Below, in pieces: positions 13,879 through 19,090 of a stretch of DNA of 19,090 nucleotides. The stretch is from NCBI GenBank assembly GCA_002363695.1, contig DEWO01000045.1:1-19090 (forward strand), in the 5' to 3' direction. Every line of letters begins with the position of its first letter. The first letter of the stretch is position 1. A program made the position numbers and the translations under genes. This DNA comes from Prevotella sp. UBA3208. Its GTDB lineage: Bacteria > Bacteroidota > Bacteroidia > Bacteroidales > Bacteroidaceae. The notes below the pieces were generated by a model. That model worked only from the letters and a program-made list of their open reading frames with translations. It had not been told where the DNA came from and made no database searches.

Positions 13879-14037
13879 CTTACAATCTTACATTCTTACA
13901 TTCTTACAAAGTATGCTTCCATACCTGCCCATTGTATGCTAATAATAATATAATATATATATTATATTATTATTAGAACATCTTTCCCCCCTTAGGGAAA
14001 CGCACTGTGTAAGGTTGTAAGATTGTAAGATTGTAAG
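13879..14037. repeat. Inverted octamer arrays around a palindrome (iteron-like)
   Basis: Left array 13879-13910: four head-to-tail octamers (CTTACAAT, CTTACATT twice, CTTACAAA). Right array 14006-14037: four octamers in the opposite orientation (TGTGTAAG, GTTGTAAG, ATTGTAAG twice). The two 32-bp arrays match as inverted repeats at 28 of 32 positions. Their midpoint (13958) falls at the centre of the 38-bp palindrome at 13939-13976, with 28 and 29 bp between each array and the palindrome. Each gap contains its own hairpin: GTATG-CTTC-CATAC (13911-13924) on the left and TTTCCC-CCCTTA-GGGAAA (13983-14000) on the right. Confidence 0.9.
13939..13976. repeat. Perfect 38-bp AT-rich palindrome
   Basis: CTAATAATAATATAATATA is followed directly by its exact reverse complement, a 19+19 bp palindrome with no spacer, all A/T except the two ends. 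It ends abruptly (13938 G, 13977 A). Such a sequence can extrude as a cruciform or melt easily. Confidence 0.95.
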
Positions 14038-14106
14038 GTTTGGCAATAAAAACAGTCCTAAAGTCACAAACTGGACGAGAAATTTATCAGCCCAATATTT
14101 GGAGCA

Positions 14107-14218
14107 CAGGGGACTGGTATGAACGTCCCCTGACCAATCATGATAGATCTGCCGTTAGACAAAAAGACCGTAGTCATAGGCACTTGGGTATAAGCATACC
14201 CAAACGTCCCATGACTAC
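14107..14218. other. Two strong hairpins in a gene-free stretch
   Basis: Hairpin A: CAGGGGAC (14107-14114) and GTCCCCTG (14125-14132), a perfect 8-bp stem with 10-nt loop. Hairpin B: TTGGGTAT-AAGC-ATACCCAA (14184-14203) nested inside GTAGTCAT (14170-14177) and ATGACTAC (14211-14218), a long stem with an internal loop. Together with the hairpin at 14230-14264 they fill most of 14107-14264. I see no convincing gene here; short open frames on both strands have no recognisable product. A structured RNA is possible but unproven. Confidence 0.55.
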
Positions 14219-14229
14219 TCCGCATTGAT

Positions 14230-14264
14230 ACCGTCCGAGCACCAGAGAATGGCGCTCGGACGGT
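14230..14264 (-). terminator. Hairpin downstream of the carboxylesterase operon
   Basis: ACCGTCCGAGC (14230-14240) and GCTCGGACGGT (14254-14264) form a perfect 11-bp stem with a 13-nt loop, 12 bp beyond the stop of the last carboxylesterase gene on the minus strand. The sequence after it on that strand (ATCAATGCGG) is not a U-run, so termination by this hairpin alone is uncertain. Confidence 0.5.
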
Positions 14265-14276
14265 AATGTGTGCCAA

Positions 14277-15863
14277 TCAAGGCATATAATAATTGGTGAG
14301 GAAGTAGGTCCTCTCCCAGTCAACTATCTTCAGTTCCGACTCCTTGGCTAGATGGATATCTTGCTCGTCAAGCACCATTACCTGCTTCTCCCCCGTATCG
14401 TAGAGTGGCCATTCCTTGGCCTTGCCGTCGGGCGACATCTCTGCAGTGAGCGACGGATTGCCGGTCTTGGCGAACTGTATCCACATCTTGCGCATGGTCT
14501 TGCAGAAGGTCTCATCGTATGCTCTTCCTGTGAAGTCGTTGAGCTCCGGATGGTTGAATACGACCGACAGTTCTGATGCGTGCCCGCTTTTAATCATGGG
14601 CAGGGCGGACTCCACTGAGTAATAGTAGGTGTACGACTTGCCGCCGGCCTTGGTCTGCTCCTCCGACAGTCGGATCTGCGGTGCGATGAACATGATCTGA
14701 CTGAACAGGCGGACGGTTGCCTCATAGCGCGGGCCCTCGATGTCACGGCAGTAGCTCTCCACCAGTTCCTTTTCCTTGTCGGTCAGCTGGGTGAGCTTCT
14801 CGGCCAGGCGCCCTTCGGCCCAGGCATTCCACACATCCTCTCCGATTACGCCCAGGAAGGTGTTCATCTCGTCCTTGTTGCAGCCCTGCAGGAATTCGAT
14901 GTCCTTCGCAGCGCCATTGGCGTAGGCCTCCCATGTGTTCAGAGGCAGGTAGCGGCCGTCCCTCTCAGGGAATGTGCGTATGCCGAGCTTCTGGTAGAAT
15001 CCGTACAAGTCTGTCCATACTTCCGCCAGTTTCTCAGCGCTTACCTTCTTCAAATCGGCCACGGTCTTGCAGCCGAGGGCCTCCATCACCTTGTCGGTAC
15101 ATGTGATGGCCTGCTCCGGACTCCTCGTCTGTCCGGGAGCACCGCTCTGCGTGATGACACGCTTGAAATACTGATGCGAGCCCTTGATGAGCGGAAGGAA
15201 GGTTGTGCTGGCGCCGCCTGCCGACTCGCCCCAGATGGTCACGTTGCCGGGGTCGCCGCCGAAGGCTGCAATATTCTCGTGAATCCACTTCAGCGCCATC
15301 ATCTGGTCCATGAGGCCCAGATTAGGCGCATCCTGATAGTCCTTGCCGTCAGACAGATGCGACAGATGGAAGAATCCGAAGAAGCTGACTCTGTAGGTGA
15401 TGGTGACAAAGACGACGTCAGGGTTCTCCGTCACCAGGTTGTGGCAGTCGTACTGCGGGTCGGTCGTTCCGCCAACCTCGAAGCCGCCACCGTAGATCCA
15501 CACGATGACCGGCTTCTTCGGCGTAGCGTCGTCACTCCGCCAGATATTCAGATAGAGGCAGTCCTCGCCCATAGGATAGAGGGAGGCAGGGTCGCCAGGT
15601 GCCTGTACAGGGCTTTTGCCATAGTAACAGGCCTCATAGATACCGCTGTCGGGAGTAACATCTACAGGGGCTTTCCAGCGCAGGTCGCCTACGGGCTGCT
15701 GGCCTACAAAGGGAATGCCCTTATAGGAAATGACGTTCTCTTTCTTTTGGCCTACAAAAGTTCCGTTGACACACTTGACAGCTAGCGACTGATCGTAATT
15801 CCCGTCGGTAATCGGCTGATTCTCGCCGTATTGCGGCATCAGTTTTTCTTCTACTTCATTCAT
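14277..15863 (-). CDS. Type-B carboxylesterase family protein (distal paralogue)
   Basis: 528 residues from the ATG at 15863, chosen because AAGGAG lies nine bases upstream; the frame is open 16 codons further, but that would overlap the preceding gene. Alpha/beta hydrolase of the carboxylesterase/para-nitrobenzyl esterase family: signature EDCLYLNIW (100-108), oxyanion loop WIYGGGF (122-128, Tyr in place of the usual His), nucleophile GESAGG with Ser214, acid Glu332 in NKDEMN, and His428 in SGHASEL. No signal peptide, so cytoplasmic. It hydrolyses carboxylic esters; the substrate is unknown. It is the last gene of the operon, 37 bp after its paralogue, with which it shares long identical stretches (LIKGSHQYFKR, SPDGKAKEWPLYD). 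Confidence 0.9.
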   Translation of the reverse strand: MNEVEEKLMPQYGENQPITDGNYDQSLAVKCVNGTFVGQKKENVISYKGIPFVGQQPVGDLRWKAPVDVTPDSGIYEACYYGKSPVQAPGDPASLYPMGEDCLYLNIWRSDDATPKKPVIVWIYGGGFEVGGTTDPQYDCHNLVTENPDVVFVTITYRVSFFGFFHLSHLSDGKDYQDAPNLGLMDQMMALKWIHENIAAFGGDPGNVTIWGESAGGASTTFLPLIKGSHQYFKRVITQSGAPGQTRSPEQAITCTDKVMEALGCKTVADLKKVSAEKLAEVWTDLYGFYQKLGIRTFPERDGRYLPLNTWEAYANGAAKDIEFLQGCNKDEMNTFLGVIGEDVWNAWAEGRLAEKLTQLTDKEKELVESYCRDIEGPRYEATVRLFSQIMFIAPQIRLSEEQTKAGGKSYTYYYSVESALPMIKSGHASELSVVFNHPELNDFTGRAYDETFCKTMRKMWIQFAKTGNPSLTAEMSPDGKAKEWPLYDTGEKQVMVLDEQDIHLAKESELKIVDWERTYFLTNYYMP

Positions 15864-15900
15864 AGCTTTATTCTCCTTTTTACAGTTGCAAAGATGATTG

Positions 15901-17481
15901 TCAGAGCGCATAATATTTGGTAAGGAAATAGGTTCTGTCCCAATCCACCACCTTCACGTCGGCTTCCTTTGCAGGATGGATGTCGAACTCATCGAGCACC
16001 ATCACCTGCTTGTCCTTCCGGTCATAGAGCGGCCACTCCTTGGCCTTGCCGTCAGGCGACTGGTCGGCGGTGAGGGAGGGATTGCCCGTCTTGGCGAACT
16101 GTATCCACATCTTGCGCACGGTCTTGCAGAACGTCTCATCGAAAGTCCGGCCTGTATCAGCCGACATCTCCGGATGATTGAATACTACAGACAGTTCTAT
16201 CGCATGTCCGCACTTCATAACCGGATCGGGCGACTCCGGCGTAAAGTAAAAGGTGAAGGCTTTGCCGCCGGCCTTGGTCTGCTCCTCCGACAGACGGATG
16301 ATGGGAACATTAAACCAGCTCTGGCTTAACAGGCTGGCGAACGGCTGGAAATCGTCGCCTTTCACATCCTTCATAAAGCTCTCTACCAGCGCTTTCTCGT
16401 CGGCTGGCATCTGGGCGAACTTCCCCTTCTTGCGGCTTTCCGCAAACTGCTCCCAGCCTTCCGGGCCAAAGCTATATACGAAGAAGTTCATTTCATCCTT
16501 GTTACACCCTACAAGAATATCAATGTCTTTTGCCGCACCATTGGCGTATGCCTCAAATGTGTCTGTAGGCAAATGCCTTCCGTCTCTTTCCGGGAATTGG
16601 TGCAAGAAGTTGACAGCAGATGCTTCAAAGACTTTCTGGCCGGCAACCTTCAAAAGGTCGCCGACAGTCTTGCAGCCAAGCTCATCCAGCAGTTTATTGG
16701 TACATTCGATGGCCTCTTCCGTAGATCTCGTCAGGTTGACGGAACCGCTCTCGGCAATGAGTCGCTTGAAATATTGGTGTGAGCCCTTTATCAGTGGGAG
16801 CAGGGTGCAACTCCCGGCACCTGCCGACTCGCCGAAGATGGTCACGCTGTCGGGGTCGCCGCCAAAGGCAGCGATGTTTTCATGCACCCACTTCAGTGCC
16901 TTGACCTGATCCAGGAGCCCCAGGTTCTGGGAGTCAGGATAGTCCTTGCCGTCCGGCAGATGTGAGAGATGCAGGAAGCCCATCACGCCAAGTCTGTAGG
17001 CAATGGTGACTACTATGACATCTGGATTCTCTTTCACGAAGTTGCAGCAGTCGAACATCGGGTCGATGGTACCGCCTGCCTCAAAGGCCCCGCCGTGAAT
17101 CCATACCATGACGGGCTTCTTTAGTGTAGTCGGGGCATCAGACTTGAATACATTCAGATACAGGCAGTCCTCATCCAAATAGTAGAGGGAGCCTGTCTCC
17201 AACTGTCCGTTGCCATAGGCACTCTTGGCATTGTAAAAGGCCTCATACACACCGTCGTCGGGCACATAATCCACCGGGGCTTTCCAGCGCAGCTCGCCGA
17301 TGGGCTGCTTGCCTACGTATGGTATGCCTCTGTAGACGATGATGTCATCCTTCTTCATGCCTACGAAGGTTCCGTTGATACACTTCACGGCCACCGACGG
17401 GTCATAGTTGCCGTCGGTAATCGGCTTGTTCTCGCCGCCGTACATGGCCTTTAAGGCCTCTCTTATTTCGTTAAGATCCAT
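15901..17481 (-). CDS. Type-B carboxylesterase family protein (proximal paralogue)
   Basis: 526 residues from the ATG at 17481 (a TTG directly before it is less likely). Same family and domain plan as its neighbour: EDCLYLNVF (104-112), oxyanion loop WIHGGAF (127-133), nucleophile GESAG with Ser219, acid Glu330 in NKDEMN, and His426 in CGHAIEL. The full catalytic triad is present. No signal peptide. The C-terminal part (ETFCKTVRKMWIQFAKTGNP) is almost the same as in the distal copy, so the pair arose by tandem duplication, while the acyl-pocket part (about 283-390) has diverged, suggesting different substrates. The gap to the upstream DUF3089 gene is 20 bp, so they are co-transcribed. Confidence 0.9.
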   Translation of the reverse strand: MDLNEIREALKAMYGGENKPITDGNYDPSVAVKCINGTFVGMKKDDIIVYRGIPYVGKQPIGELRWKAPVDYVPDDGVYEAFYNAKSAYGNGQLETGSLYYLDEDCLYLNVFKSDAPTTLKKPVMVWIHGGAFEAGGTIDPMFDCCNFVKENPDVIVVTIAYRLGVMGFLHLSHLPDGKDYPDSQNLGLLDQVKALKWVHENIAAFGGDPDSVTIFGESAGAGSCTLLPLIKGSHQYFKRLIAESGSVNLTRSTEEAIECTNKLLDELGCKTVGDLLKVAGQKVFEASAVNFLHQFPERDGRHLPTDTFEAYANGAAKDIDILVGCNKDEMNFFVYSFGPEGWEQFAESRKKGKFAQMPADEKALVESFMKDVKGDDFQPFASLLSQSWFNVPIIRLSEEQTKAGGKAFTFYFTPESPDPVMKCGHAIELSVVFNHPEMSADTGRTFDETFCKTVRKMWIQFAKTGNPSLTADQSPDGKAKEWPLYDRKDKQVMVLDEFDIHPAKEADVKVVDWDRTYFLTKYYAL

Positions 17482-17501
17482 CAAGATGTTTTATTGATGA
17501 C

Positions 17502-18554
17502 TTAATGATTCGCTTTATATGTTGCGATACGCTTGGCCACGTTCTCCTTGATGTTGTTGTAGTAGAACGTGTAGTCGTTGTCGTGAAAGCTTGCCGGTCC
17601 GAAGAAATCTTTTGCGTCGATGGGCTTGGCTGTAGTGGTAGACACAACCACGCCGCGTGCCAGGTTAATCTGCGCATCGGCACCTACGTCGCCAATCTCA
17701 TACTCGTTGGTTTTCTCGTTAAATACGAGCGACCCCTTGTTTTCACTGGCCGGTGCGTAGGTTTCGTCGAGTTTCCAGTTCAGCGGGTTGATGCTTATTT
17801 CACCAGGCAGCACCACGACGTTCTTGGCGCTTTCCTCTACATTCTTGGGGCCTTCGGTGTTCCAACTGACGATGACGCCTGCGTCACTCTCGCCCGTGGC
17901 GAACTTCAGGTGCGGATAGTCCTTCAGGTCATCCTTCGTGATGGAGTAGCCGATGGCGTAGGCGGCAACCATTCGCTTATAGTAATCGGGGTGTTCCTTG
18001 AAGTAGTGCTTCAGCACGTATCTGACCATGGCCGAGCCCTGGCTGTGGCCCGCGATGATGAACGGGCGGCCATTGTTCAGGTGCTCGAAGAAATAGTCGA
18101 GCGCAGCCTTGATGTCAGTATAGGAAACACCGGCAAGACCTGGGTCGAGGCTCCCGTACTTACTTGATAATTCTCCAGCGTATTTCATGCCTAATTGGCG
18201 GTATAAGGGCGAAAACACATTACAGGACTCTTCAAACACGCTTGCATTGGTGAGATACTCGCCTTGAGCACGTAAAACCATCTCTGGGTTGTCGATAGGG
18301 GCATAATCGGGCGCATCCTTGTCGAAACTCATGTCGATATACGACGTCGAATAGATGTAGAACGCATCGACATCCTTGGTGGGTTTATGAGTCTGGACCC
18401 AGTTGTTGTCATCGCTGTAGTCGATCTTCACGTCTGTCTCACCACCTGGGTTCGTGGGAGCCGGGTTGTCGTCGTTTTTACTACACGAGGTGAGCACCAT
18501 TGTTGCGCCGCAAGTCAGGATGGCGGCAAGCATCCACATTTTTGATTTTCTCAT
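17502..18554 (-). CDS. DUF3089 lipoprotein, alpha/beta-hydrolase-like
   Basis: 350 residues from the ATG at 18554; an in-frame ATG further up (18617) is rejected because the -7 box lies between the two. Signal peptide ends in lipobox LTS|C with Cys24, so it is a lipoprotein outside the cytoplasm. The mature part begins with a flexible Asn/Pro/Gly/Asp stretch, then VDAFYIYSTSY (62-72), a DUF3089 start. The nucleophile elbow is IIAGHSQGSAM (166-176) with Ser171, and the C-terminal SFHDNDYTFYYNNI (322-335) supplies the likely catalytic His324. The family is annotated as lipase/esterase-like without known substrate. It heads the operon with the two cytoplasmic carboxylesterases, suggesting stepwise breakdown of an ester outside and then inside the cell. 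Confidence 0.85.
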   Translation of the reverse strand: MRKSKMWMLAAILTCGATMVLTSCSKNDDNPAPTNPGGETDVKIDYSDDNNWVQTHKPTKDVDAFYIYSTSYIDMSFDKDAPDYAPIDNPEMVLRAQGEYLTNASVFEESCNVFSPLYRQLGMKYAGELSSKYGSLDPGLAGVSYTDIKAALDYFFEHLNNGRPFIIAGHSQGSAMVRYVLKHYFKEHPDYYKRMVAAYAIGYSITKDDLKDYPHLKFATGESDAGVIVSWNTEGPKNVEESAKNVVVLPGEISINPLNWKLDETYAPASENKGSLVFNEKTNEYEIGDVGADAQINLARGVVVSTTTAKPIDAKDFFGPASFHDNDYTFYYNNIKENVAKRIATYKANH

Positions 18555-18586
18555 AGATAAAAAAGTTTTGGGAATTGATTTTTGTG

Positions 18587-18594
18587 CAAAAGTA
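18587..18594 (-). promoter_or_regulatory. -7 box for the DUF3089-carboxylesterase operon
   Basis: The minus strand reads TACTTTTG (TAnnTTTG). An ATTG lies 20 nt upstream (18618-18615), one mismatch from the -33 TTTG. The ATG at 18554 follows 32 nt after the box. The promoter lies just downstream of the AraC-family gene. Confidence 0.65.
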
Positions 18595-18666
18595 GTCAAT
18601 TTCCGATGAAATCGCAATATTCAGAGGCTTGTAGCCATTGAGTTTTGAGAATTTAGAAGCAGTTTT

Positions 18667-19090
18667 TTACGATTCTGAAGTGTTTTGCGGCCCTGTGCTG
18701 TCCTGTTTCTGCTCTTCTGCGGTGTGCATCCACTCCCTCGCCGTCATTCCCATGCTCTGCTTGAAGGCGGCATTGAATGTGCTGTAGCTGCGGAAGCCGC
18801 TCTGGAAAGCCAGTTGCTTGGTCGACGTAGACTGATGGCTGGCGGTTGTCTCTTGATAGAGCTTGACGAAATGCTGGATGCGCAGCCCGTTGATATAGGC
18901 ATTGTAGGTGATGCTCTGCAAGGCAAAGTACTTGCTCAGATAGGACCGGTTGGTGCCTATCTGCTTGGCCAGGTGCGCTACGGAAATGTCGTGCTGTAGA
19001 TAGAGCTGCGGCTCCTCGCAGTACTGTTTCAGCATCGACCCGATGCTGTTGCGCAAGGACTGTGCAAGGTCATTATCATCTGCCAGGGTA
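18667..19090 (-). CDS. AraC-family transcriptional regulator, partial (N-terminus outside window)
   Basis: The minus-strand frame is open to the right edge (141 codons visible, reading TLADDNDLAQSLRNSIG at the edge), so this is the C-terminal end of a longer protein. It holds a full AraC/XylS DNA-binding domain: first helix-turn-helix in ISVAHLAKQIGTNRSYLSKYF and second in STKQLAFQSGFRSYSTFNAAFK, ending GMTAREWMHT. The sensor domain is outside the window; in Bacteroidota such regulators may carry a membrane or helix-rich N-terminus. It lies directly upstream of the DUF3089 operon on the same strand, so it is the natural candidate regulator of those hydrolases, though a separate promoter exists between them. 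Confidence 0.9.
   Translation of the reverse strand, partial: TLADDNDLAQSLRNSIGSMLKQYCEEPQLYLQHDISVAHLAKQIGTNRSYLSKYFALQSITYNAYINGLRIQHFVKLYQETTASHQSTSTKQLAFQSGFRSYSTFNAAFKQSMGMTAREWMHTAEEQKQDSTGPQNTSES

Noticed and set aside
14040..14276. Short open frames on both strands (62 and 70 codons) between the octamer dyad and the carboxylesterase gene
   Set aside because: Both need TTG starts, have no ribosome binding site, and run through three hairpins; products show no recognisable features.

Overview
The window looks like chromosomal DNA of a Bacteroidota bacterium, most likely Prevotellaceae (Prevotella/Segatella group). Several independent signs agree. Promoters are of the Bacteroidota type (a TAnnTTTG -7 box, sometimes with a TTTG -33 box about 18-20 nt upstream). 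The tmRNA encodes the tag GENNYALAA. The protein families are typical of the group: a FimB/Mfa2-like lipoprotein, DUF4827 and DUF3089 lipoproteins, a smalltalk small protein and a multi-SLBB export protein. Family names come from recognition of motifs and remembered family features, not from a search.

Layout. (1) 1-3130, minus strand: the end of an exopolysaccharide export unit, a six-SLBB periplasmic/outer-membrane export protein followed without a gap by a Wzz chain-length protein that runs off the left edge. (2) 3131-3777: a divergent promoter region and the complete tmRNA gene ssrA. The last 22 bp of ssrA plus flank are repeated 90 bp downstream, with three perfect hairpins in between. 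(3) 3778-6742, plus strand: an orphan Mfa2-like lipoprotein and a membrane-bound UDP-sugar 4,6-dehydratase of the CapD/WbpM type, which fits polysaccharide synthesis. (4) 6743-8889: a PIB-2 type Zn/Cd/Pb P-type ATPase with a histidine-rich N-terminus and a 17-bp palindrome upstream of its -7 box. (5) 8976-13097, plus strand: a sugar nucleotidyltransferase, an NrnA-like DHH phosphoesterase, a DUF4827 lipoprotein and phosphoglucosamine mutase GlmM, ending at two tandem terminators. (6) 13206-14276: an unusual, mostly non-coding region. On the minus strand it has a 29-codon gene that looks like an internally deleted HU-type DNA-binding protein, then a 35-residue smalltalk gene. It also has a 15-bp tandem repeat, a near-symmetric array of inverted octamers around a perfect 38-bp AT palindrome, and three strong hairpins. 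(7) 14277-19090, minus strand: a partial AraC-family regulator, a DUF3089 lipoprotein hydrolase and two tandem type-B carboxylesterase paralogues, probably an AraC gene followed by a three-gene hydrolase operon.

How the genes fit together. The dehydratase, nucleotidyltransferase and GlmM supply nucleotide sugars, and Wzz and the SLBB protein polymerise/export the polysaccharide. The right-hand operon looks like ester hydrolysis of an imported compound, probably under the AraC regulator. The least explained parts are the ssrA 3' duplication and the 13.2-14.3 kb region, which I read as the degenerate remains of a conserved Bacteroidota HU-smalltalk locus with an iteron-like control or origin-like site.
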